Both the position numbers and the translations under genes were made by a program. A model generated the notes under the pieces. That model made no database searches and was not told where the DNA came from. It saw nothing but the letters and a program-made list of their open reading frames with translations. Source: Trametes villosa (Eukaryota; Basidiomycota; Agaricomycetes; Polyporales; Polyporaceae). From it: a stretch of 64,000 nucleotides of DNA. Numbering within the stretch: the stretch's first letter is position 1; the number at the start of each line of letters is the position of its first letter. Location of the stretch: assembly GCA_002964805.2 (NCBI GenBank), contig PUDQ02000015.1, positions 124,001 to 188,000 on the forward strand. Direction: 5' to 3'. Positions 47,181 to 57,660 of the stretch are shown here, piece by piece.

Positions 47181-47830
47181 TATAGTACGGGCACGGCACC
47201 GGCATGCTGAAGTCGGACTTCTACGGCGCCTGCCTATCTATACGCCGCATCATCTTCACGACCCGCTCGCGTCGGAGCATGCACGCCTTCGCAAGATTGC
47301 CTCGCATGCCTTCTCGCAGAAGAGCGCCCTTTAGCTTGAGCCACACGTGCGCCAACATTTCGCGCCGCAGTCCAGGCAGCGGGGCAAGCTCTGCTCGGGC
47401 GGCGCGAAGGGCCTTTCGGGCGGCGAGGGTGAGGGCGGCTGGCAAGTGCGCGAAGGTCGGGTCTCGTGCGACTGCCTACCCTGGTATATTTACCTCGCCT
47501 TCCATATCATCTGTGCATATCTGACGTGTTGTATGATCATCAAGCCTAACCACACCTTTGCCCTGAAAGAGACTTCGCGTTCGGTGTGCCGTTCGGCATG
47601 ATTTCGCACCCATTGCGGTCCTACAGGAGGTGGATGTCGTACAGCCATGTGTCGACTGGATACCAGCGGCGCCACCGTGCCCAGGCAATGGCAAGACCGC
47701 CCATCGACGCGGAGTATTCGCCGCAGTCGTTGAAGAACTGGATCGTTGGTACGCTCTCGACTTTGAATCCGCTGTTCTGGCGGTACGCTGCCATTGCCAC
47801 CCCCACGTTCTCTTCGATGTGCCCCTTGTG
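47180..47830. pseudogene. P450 (CYP53-like) fragment, part of it inverted
   Basis: 47190-47605 (plus) matches exon 2 and the start of exon 3 of the P450 at 60736: LKSDFYGACLSIRRIIFTTR, HAFSQKSAL, RVSCDCLPWYIYLAF, then the exon 3 start (GTGCCGTTCGGCATGATTTCG). A TAG follows QKSAL and the region has frame breaks. From about 47820 back to 47640 the minus strand reads VAMAAYRQNSGFKVESVPTI and NDCGEYSASMGG, which matches exon 3 (EAMATYGREGGFRVESVPAI, NGRGEYSASIGV). So the next piece of the same gene is present but inverted. I-helix, ExxR and heme-binding parts are absent. Confidence 0.85.
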
Positions 47831-47874
47831 AGGCTGTGCTGCACATCACGACACTTCCCGCCGGAATTGATCCG

Positions 47875-48276
47875 GGCGCAGTGTGGCCTCCGTCAACGGT
47901 ACTTAGCACCAGCCTCAGCCCGGATGTGACCGTGTCCTTCTCTCCTCGGGCGGCTTCTCCAACATCTTCGCGACGCCTCCATTTCAAACCAATGTGGTCA
48001 ACACGTTCCTGAAGAAGGTGGAGAACACCAACTCCGATTTTTTCAACACCCCGGGGCGCGCGGTCCCCGATATCGCCGGCGAGGTGCACGGTTTCCGGGT
48101 CTCCGTGAACGGGCATATCAAACCCATGGCGGGTGCCGGCGCCGTGGGCCCATCCTTTGCTAGCCTCGTAGCGTTTCTGAACGACGCGCTTCTCAAGGAG
48201 AGCGGCAGTCCAGTCGGACTCCTCGATCCCTTCCTGTACTCTGCTGGCATCGCCGGAGCCTTGAACCACTCGCCTC
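47875..48276 (+). pseudogene. Sedolisin (S53 peptidase) C-terminal fragment without catalytic Ser
   Basis: Reads as the C-terminal part of a fungal sedolisin: SGGFSN(I)FATPPFQTNVV, FLKKVENTNSDFFNTPGRAV, PDIAGEVHGFRVSVNG, FASLVAFLNDALLKESGSPV, GLLDPFLYSAG. In active family members the SxxxGxxxYxxxDxxxxSGTSxSxP-type Ser lies just before PTFAS. Here the aligned stretch is GAGAVGPSFAS, with Gly in place of Ser. One base is missing just before SGGFSN, so the upstream frame is shifted. The N-terminal Glu/Asp catalytic region and prodomain are not in the window. No intact sedolisin gene is in the window. Confidence 0.75.
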
Positions 48277-48429
48277 AGGTAAAACACCGGATGTGGCACG
48301 GACGGCTTACCGATACTGATAGATGGGATGCCACGATAGGTCTGCACGAAATGTCCGAGTACCACATCGGACAAATCACACTGGCACGAAAGTCTGGATT
48401 CGAAGAATCACCTCTCCACGCAAGACTCT

Positions 48430-48560
48430 TCGCTACTGCGAACAGACCACACACACCACTACGAACATATCACCCAGGGCGCCGCGAACAGACCACACAC
48501 GCCGCTCAAGCTACGAGCAGAGTGACAGACCACACAGGCACCGCTGCGAACAAACCACAG
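48430..48560 (+). repeat. Short imperfect tandem repeat
   Basis: Units around GCGAACAGACCACACAC occur near 48438, 48484 and, more diverged, 48531 and 48545. They lie between the sedolisin fragment and the fucosyltransferase-like gene. Function unknown. Confidence 0.4.
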
Positions 48561-48737
48561 GCCATGCTGCAAACCTACCGCTATACGGTAGAGCCTTTGA
48601 ACAGGCCGAGAACAGATTACTCGAAGCACCTCGCGCAGCAACTGTCATTGTACATAGATATGGGCTAGCGAGCGGTCGCTCGGCCCCAGTTTTCTGCCGC
48701 CATCCTCGTCTTTAGGACCCTTATCCGTCGTGACGAC

Positions 48738-50510
48738 ATGCTCTCCGAGAACTACACGCTGCTCCGATTGCTCGAGCAAGTGGACTATCGGTATCCCGTC
48801 AAAAACCGCCGCCTGAGCTTTTTTATCGGCGGCTTCACACTCGTCCTGTTGGGCTTCGTGCTCGTGCCGAGGTGGTCCAGCCATGCAGCCCTGACACCGC
48901 TACGCACGGACGTGTCTGACCGGACATTGTGGCACGCGCCCTCGCCCCACATCCTCCCCCCACTATACTCCGCATACCATCTTGCGGAGCTACGATTGCC
49001 TCAGCAGGACTGGAGTCGGACGCAGCCTGCGCCGGACGAGAAATTCTTCTTTGTCGCCGGACACACGAGAGGTACGTTGGTGCATGCAGTGCGATACGTC
49101 TTTTAGACATCGAAGTGATTGCTAACGGTCAAATCTCATAGCACTTGGGTGGGGGAACGCCGTGCAGGAGCACATACTAAACGCCTACTTGGCATACAAG
49201 TCCGGTAGAATGTAGGCTTCCAGAGGGCCCCGTCATCCGCGGCTATGAGAGGCTGAACAACAGCGCAGATTTGTGTTCGATAACTACACCTGGAACGCTG
49301 ATGGATCTGTCTACTCCGACTCCGATGGCACCGGCATGATCCCCTCACAAATCCCATACTCTGTCCTACTACATGGTACGTCGCGAGTTCATTAAGATTA
49401 CCGGCGAGTGGCCGAGCCTCATTATCGGTGAACAGGTCCCATTGTGGGCGATCCCTTCCCGTATGGCGACCGCGCGCCCCGTGCCGTGACCAATGATTAC
49501 TTCGACCGCCTTTGTCCAACCAAAGTCAACATCGCAAGAAAGACCATCCACAGCACACTCTCCGATGTGAATTCGGTCCAAGAGATAACGGATAGATGGA
49601 TCTCCACCCTTCAGGGCATGAACGACCCCTGCGTGCAGTCTGCACCGGGCTCAGGGCCTATATACACTCATTACGAGTAAGTCCCCCGCGCTCGTATCGG
49701 ACAGTTTCACTCACCTGCACACAGTGTTTGGGGCGTCCGAAGGGCGCTATTGGTAGCCTGGCCAGACCTGATACGCTCCCCTTTCATCACTCACTTCGCA
49801 TTCTCACCTCTGGTCGAGCTCGCGTTCGACATGAACCGCGATCTCTTCATCTCCTCCGACTCCGCCCTCCCCCACCTCTCCAGCACCCCATACTCGACCA
49901 ACGCCGAGCGGTACTCCCTAATCCCCGGGCTCATGGTCCTCCACGTCCGCAAGGGCGACTACGCGACGCACTGCCACTACCTCGCGCTGTCGTCCGAGAA
50001 CTTCGTGAGCGTGAACTCGTTCCCCGAACTCGAGGACCAGTTCACCGTTCCCCCGCATAAGAAGCACGGGAAAAACACGCCCGAGAACATCGAGCTCTAC
50101 CGCAAGCGTTGTCTGCCAACCATTCAGGAGATCGCAGCGAAGGTCGAGCAGGTGCGCGCGTCGAGCGCGGCGCACGGTGTGCGCCGGCTGTATGTCATGA
50201 CGAACGGCCACCCGGAGTACGTGCGCAACCTCAAGGACGCCCTGTGGAGCCTCGGCGGCTGGGACTTGGTCGCGAGCAGCAGGGACCTCGTACTCAACTG
50301 GGAGCAGAAGTACGTGTCGCAAGCGGTGGACATGCTTGTTGCGCAGCGTGCGCAAATACTTGTCGGCAACGGGGTGAGTTGAGATTTCTCCACTTTGTCT
50401 GGGTTCCCAACGCTGATGCACCATGTTTGCAGTTCTCGACTTTGACATCGAACGCGGTGATGATGCGCCTGGCAAACGGTTTCCCCACAGAGGGCACACG
50501 TTTCTGGTAG
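48738..50510 (+). CDS. O-fucosyltransferase-like type II membrane glycosyltransferase
   Basis: Six exons in phase: 48738-49071, 49142-49211, 49269-49375, 49436-49676, 49725-50373 and 50433-50510, giving 492 residues. A short cytoplasmic N-terminus is followed by one membrane anchor (about residues 34-51, FFIGGFTLVLLGFVLVPR) and a Pro-rich stem, so the enzyme should sit in Golgi or ER. The lumenal part begins FFFVAGHTRALGWGNAVQEH and has the conserved blocks GLMVLHVRKGDYATHCHYLA, FVSVNSFPELEDQF and LYVMTNGHPEYVRNL. The block RDLVLNWEQKYVSQAVDMLV follows, then ILVGNGFSTLTSNAVMMRLA. HVRKGDY with the later NGFSTLTS segment is the layout of GDP-fucose protein O-fucosyltransferase-like proteins common in agaricomycetes. 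Donor and acceptor specificity cannot be read from the sequence. The gene looks intact, unlike its left neighbours. Confidence 0.8.
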
Positions 50511-50936
50511 CATGGGGGCACATGTCACTCCGAACATCCTATACACCGCGGGTGTGGAAGTAGAACGCCCGAGCCCACAGCGCCAACGTCAAAATCAAGC
50601 AACGACGCGATCACAAGCATGGACGAAGCGCGTCGGGGATCACAGATACTGGTGTAGCGCGCGATATGGGACGTGCTGGTTCGAGTCTCTCCTTTCAGAC
50701 AGCTCCGGATTCCTCTAAGCTCCTCTAGATTCGATTTGTATCCGTCTCCTACACACCGACATATACATAGACTCACGCGGCTCAGACTCAGTTGCCTCTC
50801 CCATTTTCGCTTGCTCACTCTATTTTGAATAATTTAGATTTCCACCCCTAGTACTCCCCTCCCTGTAGACGCTTACCAGCTGTATACACCCAGCGAAGCA
50901 CTAAAGTCTGAGGCCTTGCTTGTCCGCATTCTTCCA
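50511..50936. other. Intergenic stretch between convergent genes
   Basis: 3' flanks of the fucosyltransferase-like gene and of the minus-strand ORF ending at 50937. A GTTCGAGTC stretch near 50678 is not part of a foldable tRNA. Nothing else is seen. Confidence 0.45.
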
Positions 50937-51495
50937 CTAGCTCGCGTCCGCCCAGTACCTGCAATTGTCGCCGTAGTGTGCCTTCACGTCGATGTGGATA
51001 TCGTATAAACCGTGTTCGTTGACTGCGTTGCTGAATCCGCCCGCGACCGTAAGCCGGTAGTCTTTGCGAGCTGCGGGGGGAGAGCCGGCCAGCGGAAGGT
51101 GTGGCGCGGGGGCGGAAAGAATAAGTACCTGCCCGCCCTGCTGGGTTCCATCGCCGCCGACGGCCGTGATATTGACAAACTCGCGATTCGCCTGACAGTC
51201 GAGCGCGAAGTACAGGTGGTCATCAGGTGCAAGGAGAGGTACATATAAGCGCGGTGCACCACAAGCACAACAGAAATCGTGATGTCGAAGAACCTCATTG
51301 TCTTGCAGAAAGGTCATTTCGTGGCCCTCAGCAAAGTACCTGGCCTCCTTGCCTAGGGGGCTGCTGACTGCATCAAGGGCGCGGACTCGCGCAGGGAATT
51401 GAGACGTGATATCATCCTTCGAAGGGTTCGAATCTAGACCAAAGCGCGACGGAGGTATTGCAGCTTTTCCTGGAATCGCGGCCTGTATGCTGGGG
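50937..51495 (-). pseudogene. 5'-truncated unknown ORF
   Basis: The minus-strand frame is open from about 51540 to a stop at 50937 and reads like real protein: AIPPSRFGLDSNPSKDDITS, QFPARVRALDAVSSPLGKEA, RYFAEGHEMTFLQDNEVLRH, YVPLLAPDDHLYFALDCQAN. The first ATG in frame is at 51317, well inside the coding-looking part, and no start is found upstream. The open part meets, near 51490, the point where the sequence shared with the 45.1-kb CWC27 copy begins. It may be a gene cut by that junction, or one whose first exon I cannot see. Family not recognised. Confidence 0.45.
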
Positions 51496-51611
51496 CGGGA
51501 GTGCAGGTGGTGGTAGCAGCGAGAGCGTGTAAGCGCGCGCTAGCTATAACTCTCGCTACGACCACCAGCTGGTCCAGCTTCGCCGCCCACACCTCTCACA
51601 ACTGAGCAGCC

Positions 51612-53697
51612 ATGGCGCTCCCAACGCGCGGACGCGTCGTCGTTGAGACAACCGCAGGAGAAGTGGATATTGAGCTATGGTCAAAGGTGCGCACATCGCC
51701 GCTCGCAACATTGCCCGCCGCTCGAGCTACGTCCAGGAAACGCCCAAAGCATGTCGGAACTTCATAGCACTTGCGATGGAAGGTACGCCCAGCCGTTCGC
51801 ATTCGCAGAGAAGATTTCTCAGGGTTGAGCCAGGCTACTACGATGGTGTCATATTCCACCGGTGCGCGCATCCATGACCTTGCGCCACGGGATGAAGGCT
51901 CACGAAGTTGTGCAGGATTGTTCCGGGCTTCTTGGTCCAGACGGGCGACCGGACAGGAACAGGTGGTGGAGGAGAGTCATTCTACGGAGGTGCGTGAACT
52001 GCTTGCGGCCCTCTTAGCCTGTCCTCACGCGTCGTTGCTGCATGCAGAGCCGTTCGAGGATGAGATTCATCCACGCTTGCGCTTCATGCACCGTGGTCTG
52101 GTAGCTATGGCGAACAACGGCACCAAGAACTCAAACGACTCCCAGTTCTTCATTACGCTCGGTAAGTCTTGCGTTAACTCCGCGAGGGAGACTGCTAAGA
52201 CCAGGGTACCCCGCTGTAGACCGCGCGGACGAGCTAAATGGCAAGCACACCCTATTCGGACGCGTCATAGGAGACACTATCTACAGTAAGTTATTTGCTA
52301 TGAATAATATATGCGCTGCCTAACGTGTGGCAGATGTCCTGAAAATCGGCGAGATGGGTACGCCCCTACTCTAACTTCTTGTGCACGCAGTGTCTTAGGT
52401 TCCTCCGCTAGAGATTGACGCCAACGAACGGCCGCTATAGTGAGCATGCCATCTTCTGTCGCGTTACACATACTAACCGGTGTATCTGCACAGTCCGCCC
52501 AAGATTAAGCGGATACGTATCGTCGACAATCCCTTCCCAGACATCATACCCCGCATAACTGCGGAGGAGAAGCGCGCCCAGCAGCGGGCGCGCGAGCAGG
52601 CGCAGCGCGAGCGGGAGGATGAGCAACGTCGGCGGGGCGGCAAGAAGTGCGTCCTGCGCGTCAGGATGCAACAACGTTTTTGACATGGGTGCTCACAACA
52701 CTTGCGTTAGGGATGTGAAGCTACTGAGTTTTGGCGCCGAGGAGGAGGCGGAAGAAGAACCGGTGGTGTTCAAGAAGAAACCTATCGTCCGCCCGGACCG
52801 TAAGTCGCGCTACATGACCACCGACGCGCTAGGACGGAGGTGCTGAATGGACACGACAGTGATTGATAGCTCTGAGCTTCCCGCGACGCTTTCGGCTGCG
52901 GTTCCAGAGCCTCTAACGCCAAAGACGAAAGAGAAGGAGAAGCTTCCCAAACGAGACCGCGTCGAGGAGCCAGAGAGTTGGCCGGTAAGTCGATCTACGT
53001 GTATAGCGCCAGCACTCCTTCCTGACGAGGAATCGCAGGTCGAGAAGAAAGCTAAGAAAGACGAGAGTGATATCGCTAAGATCCGCGAACAGCACGAGCG
53101 CGAGAAGGCAGCACAAAGGTGCGCTGTCCTTCGTCAGTTCGGTCTACTGCGGGCTAACCTCTCCGACATAGCAACTCGCGACAGTCCCAGATCGAGAAGA
53201 TGGAGGCGGAGATCCGGAAGCTCTCGCGGCGTGAGGAGGAGAGCGACGATGAGCCCGCGAAGAAGAAGCCGAAGCGATCGCTGCTCGAGGAGGAGATGTC
53301 CAAGTACACGAAGGCGCGCGGCGCGCACAAGAAGGGCAAGGGCAAGAAGGACGAGGGCGACGTGCTCGCCGCGCTTAGCAGCTTCCGCAGCAAGCTCAAG
53401 AGCACTGCGCGTGAGGACTCGCCGCCGCCGAAAGAGCAGCAGCACGATGGTGCAGAGGAGGGCGAGCATAAGCCCGTGGAGGAAGATGAGGGCATGGAGG
53501 TGGACAATGATACGGGCTTCTTGGGGCACGCGCTGCACTTCCCGAAGGGGAACGAGGAGGAGGTCGAGAAAGCGGAGCGAGACTACGAGGTCATCGACCC
53601 AAGACAGCGGGGTGCGCGCGCGAAGGAGGAAGAGCGCGAGCGGAAGCGTGCTCTCATGGCGAAGGACATCACACAGGGACGAGGGTCCCGGAGGTAG
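51612..53697 (+). CDS. CWC27: Spliceosomal cyclophilin-domain protein CWC27
   Basis: Start ATG 51612 (MALPTRGRVVVETTAGEVDI); the coding sequence is spread over about ten short exons and ends at TAG 53695-53697. The cyclophilin domain is assembled from [46 protein letters not shown], then MANNGTKNSNDSQFFITL and NGKHTLFGRVIGDTIY. Linker YPPKIKRIRIVDNPFPDIIP is followed by Arg/Glu-rich coiled coil, the LLSFGAEEEAEEE element, and the C-terminal LGHALHF...RDYEVIDPRQ block. LSFGxEAEEE plus DYEVIDPR are hallmarks of Cwc27 (SDCCAG10/NY-CO-10), a component of activated spliceosomes. The FHR and QFFIT active-site elements are kept. Several introns are tiny, and the domain is cut unusually finely. The long last exon is 53163 or so to 53697. 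It is convergent with CDC8, 95 bp away. Confidence 0.88.
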
Positions 53698-53792
53698 CTG
53701 TTTTGTCTGATCTTTCCCTGCTCTGCCCATGTATTCCGTAGCTACTTGTACATTGCTGGATAACTTCCCCGCGTGCATGACTCTCGCCACCG

Positions 53793-54594
53793 CTAGATAT
53801 ACAGATGCGAATTCCTGACGCGCTCGTCGAGCTCCTCCCATAGCCGCTGGAGTGGCCGCTCCGTGCCATCCGCGTGCGGGCGGATGCGCATCCAGAGCTC
53901 CTCCGCGACCGCGTCCTGCGCCTGGTCCGCGTCGACGGCGAACCAGCGCGAGCCGTCGCCCATCTCGACGCCGATGCGCTCGAACACGTGCTGCACGCGC
54001 TCCTGCATGTCCGCGCGCTCGTAGCGCTCGTCCCCAAAACCGCCGCGCGAGCGTGCCTGCTCGGGGGAGACGTCGAGGAAGAGCGTGAGGTCCGGCGCGG
54101 GGAGGCCGATGTCGGGCGCGCGGCACCACTCGTAGGACATGCCTGGCTGGTTCTTCGCGGCGGAGAAGGCGATGCCGGAAAAGGCGTAGCGGTCGCAGAT
54201 GACGGTCGTGCCGGCGTTGAGCGACTCGATGATAGATGGTCTACGCGCGGTTAGCAGCGAGAATGTGAGGGTGTTTGAGCAGACTCACGCGAGCTCCCAG
54301 CGGTTCGCGGAGAAGAGGAGGTGGACGGCGTGGTCGTCCATCTCGGACTGCGAGCGGAGGTACGCGTCGATCATCTTGCCGATTGGCGTGGTGCGGTCTT
54401 CCAATGCGTCCTCGCCGTCAGTATACGCTTCGCATGGATAATGGGGAGCACTATGCACCGGGGAATTTGACGAGTCTCACGGGACGCCCTTCAGCTTTGA
54501 AGCGCTGCTCGAGCAGAGCCGTCTGGGTGCTCTTGCCTGACCTGTCGAGGCCCTCGATGACAATGAGTGCTCCGCGTGTTTTCCTCTCTGGCAT
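53793..54594 (-). CDS. CDC8: Thymidylate kinase (dTMP kinase)
   Basis: Exons 54594-54459, 54397-54289 and 54240-53793 give 230 residues in phase. It phosphorylates dTMP to dTDP. The P-loop is EGLDRSGKSTQ, the dTMP-binding DR(Y/F) motif is ICDRYAFSGIAFS, and KFPDRTTPIGKMI forms across the first intron. The LID region has Arg residues (EQARSRGGFGDERYER). Length matches fungal Cdc8. The first intron was set at 54398-54458 because a nearer AG would leave only 31 nt. The gene is divergent from the NTF2-like gene with 284 bp between start codons, so they probably share a promoter. Confidence 0.93.
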
Positions 54595-54878
54595 GTTGAC
54601 TAGAAAGGGGTAAATGGGAGGAGGAGGACAAGGCAGACGGAAGAGAGATGGAGAGAGACGCGTACGCGATCGACGAGGACGCGTCCCACATTCCGCTCCG
54701 TTCGGAGCGCCTGCCTCTACTCAACTCAATTAATTGCAGCAGCGGCAGCAGTACGTCTCTGCTTCGTACCACCATCACAGACTACTGCCCTCATCATGGC
54801 GCGCTGCAGCACTTGAAAGGGACCACTATCATTGACACAGTTTGGCTCCTACGAGTTGACACCTATGCTTCCCTGACG

Positions 54879-57660
54879 ATGTCTTTCAGCGCACGCTTGC
54901 CACCTTCAAGAGGCTCGGGACGGCCTCGCGGGGGGGATCGCGCTCGGTATGCAGCTGGTGCAGCGGCAAAGACTGAAGACGCGCAGCCGAACGAGCTTCT
55001 GAGCAAGCGCAGTGTAGCTGCACCCCCAGTCATTCGCACCTCCGCACCTATTCCTCGCAGCCGCGGTGCTCGGGGTGGAAGAAGCCGAGGTGCCCCTTCA
55101 GTCCCCCGCGGCAGAGGTGGCCCTCCCCCAGTACTACCCACTCCGCGCGCGAGTATAGGCGATGGTAGTTATCACGGTCATGCGGGACGCGCGCCCTCTG
55201 GAACGTGGGGAGGTCCTTCGAGGCCTGGCGCCGAGTTTGGTACGAGTGGGCGAAAGGACCAGGACAGCGTCCAGACACATCCCTATCCCACACCGCGCCG
55301 TTCCTATGGTCCCTACCAACAGCGCGACCTCCCAGGACCCTCGGGCACACTGGTACGTTCATCTCCCTAACATTGCAGCGTTGCTCCGCCGGTTCTGAAC
55401 CTGACCTCACCCTGCAGCATCGCGCGGAGCGCTCAAACAACGCGAACCCGCACGAGCCCTCCGGCGTGGAATACGAGAGCCTGTCCGCGATCCTCAATCA
55501 GAAGCATGCGCTCGATGCTGCGGCCGCATCAGGTCTGGCCCCGAATAGTCGTGGCTGGAGTGACCCTGACCGCACCGCCGTCCCTCCGCGGACCCTGCCT
55601 CCGCGACCCCGTGGTCATCTTCCGTTTTCGAACCTACGGGAGGCCCCTCCCCATCTCAATGGCTCTTCGCGCGACCGTGCTTTTGCTCCAATTGTGCGCG
55701 AACCCGAGCGGGTTATTTCTGCCTCAGGTAGATCTGCCATGCCGAGTCTTCCTAGCACGGGGGACGGTAGTGCGCCCTCGACGAACGCGGCATCTGGTTC
55801 GCGTCCTTATCCCAGACCGGTAATTCCGGTGAAGCCGCTTGTCTCGGCATCCGACCTTCACCTGTCAGACCTCAGCAACCCGGCAGCTTCTGCGAGGACC
55901 GTCCGTGGCGATCTACCTCCTCCGTCAAAGCGTCGCAGAGTCTCCCCACCTAGCACTTCTCGTACACAAAGCAGTTCATTGGCGCGGGATACCCCTTCAG
56001 CACGTCCCGATGTGCCCTCGCCGGCAACATCGCGTTCTTCCAGCGTCTCCCAACCGCTGGCAGCACAAGCAGAAGCTACGACAGCGATTCCCCAGGGTGT
56101 CAAACGCGAACGCAGTCCGTCTCCTGTTATTGACGCCTCTTCTCCGCACCTTGTCACCGAGGGCTGTGTTCGCATCGCGCCTCTACCTACAGAGTGCCAG
56201 ACCGGGCGCCCGGGATTCAAGGCGGCGCGGAAGGCCTGGACGGCACAAGAGGTGAAGAAGCTTCGTGATCGTGGCGTGCAGCCCACGCGTGGATTCGTGC
56301 GGTAAGTATTTCTGGCGCACTTAGAGCATGTCGGAATGGGTTGACTCATAGAGGGGTGCGAGCTTAGGGAGGATGGGTTGGTGATAGACTGGTAAGTCTT
56401 GGTAATCTCATATGCCCGAGCATCATTCTCAAGCCGTTTTCAGGAAGAGCAAGGTTCCCGTTATGTCCGATACCCTCCGCCCTCCGACCGTTGCCTCCGT
56501 TCCAGCGGGGGTTGCTGCCCTCCCTCCGCGACCGGACCCATCCAGCTCAAAGAAGCAGGAGCAGCCAGTGACTTCGACCGGCGGCGAGGCCACTACCAGT
56601 TTGCATACACCAGAGTCAGAAGGTGCAGCGGTGCAGCCCGATCCTACCTCCTCCACTGCTAGCCAACGCCCCGCGCGATCCATTAGGTGGAAGAACATTC
56701 CGGCGCCTGGAGAAACCATATGGGAGCGTGTCCTCCCGCCAGCCCGCCCAGTCCCCGCTGCTCCCCAACAAGACAACGCAGCTTCTAATGCTCGAAGCGG
56801 GCAGTCTTCGCCTGTCGTTGAGCCCGCTACGACTAGTCTATCCGCGGCGGACGTCATCGATCTCACCGAGGGCGATATGACCGAAGTGGATATCATCGAC
56901 CTCACAGAAGAACCTCACGGGCAACCTGAAGGGCACGCGGAATTGTCGCTTTCCCCGACACCACCCCAGTCTACTCCGTCGCCGGAGCCTGCAGTTAACC
57001 GCGAGACTGAACCTCGAGCGCCGGAAGGCGAGGACGAGATGCAAGCGGCTGCACTCCACTTTCTGCAACGGTTCGTCTACGCAGATTGAAAGCTAGCGTT
57101 ACCAGGTCTTCTGGCGATTTGTACTTATATGAACTTTCAGGTACGTCGCGGCGTTTGCCACAGACCGCGCGGATCTGGCAAGTGCCTACTCTCGTGCTGC
57201 GACATTCTCGGCCCATGTGCTTCCATTGCCTACCGCCTCCCGCGACGCTGCTGCAAAAACCTCTCCAGCTCATCACCGCGGGCGACTCGACATCATCGCG
57301 GCCCTGCTCGATCTGCCGGACGAAGAGTTGCCGCCTGAATCGTGGAAGATCGAGTGGGATCTTATCTACGCGCGAGAGGCCGGCGACATCCTTCTCGTTT
57401 GCTACACTACGTCCAGCATGCCCGTGCGTGGGAAGGGGAAAAGAAGGGCCAACACGGGCCCACACGGACTCTGCGAGCAGCGCTTCATTCTGCGGCCACA
57501 GGAGTGGGACGAAGAGGACCGGTGAGCTTCATGCGTAGACATGCACGGGAAAGTGGAGTATTGACGAGGCCGCGTCCAACCTCATTCCAGGTCGACTCCG
57601 GGCGTGTGGCCGCTGGTCGCGGTAGCCCACCAGATGCTTTTCAGGCCGCTGCCGCCGTGA
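54879..57660 (+). CDS. Disordered RG-rich protein with tandem SUMO-interaction motifs and C-terminal NTF2-like domain
   Basis: Six exons in phase: 54879-55352, 55418-56301, 56368-56391 (24-nt microexon encoding REDGLVIDW across its borders), 56444-57070, 57141-57521 and 57591-57660, giving 819 residues. The N-terminal half is disordered with an RG-rich part (RSRGARGGRSRGAPSVPRGR). Near residue 600 two hydrophobic-acidic motifs occur 14 residues apart, VIDLTEGD and IIDLTEE, which are textbook SUMO-interaction motifs. The C-terminal 200 residues fit an NTF2-like fold (ALHFLQRYVAAFATDRADLA, SAYSRAATFSAHVLPLP, then WDLIYAREAGDILLVCY and FILRPQEW), as in mRNA export or scaffold proteins. No leucine-rich repeats or RNA-binding fold are seen, so this is not a standard Mex67. 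A fragment of exon 5 has been copied to 45.5 kb. Confidence 0.75.

Noticed and set aside
45100..48280. Intact Helitron or inverted-repeat transposon carrying captured genes
   Set aside because: No transposase or helicase frame, no clear terminal repeats and collinear order with nearby sources; kept only as an alternative.
50620..50700. Possible tRNA (CTGGTTCGAGTC)
   Set aside because: No cloverleaf can be formed from the upstream 70 bases.
51400..51450. Possible tRNA (GGGTTCGAATC)
   Set aside because: No matching stems, and the minus strand here is protein-like (LDSNPSKDD).
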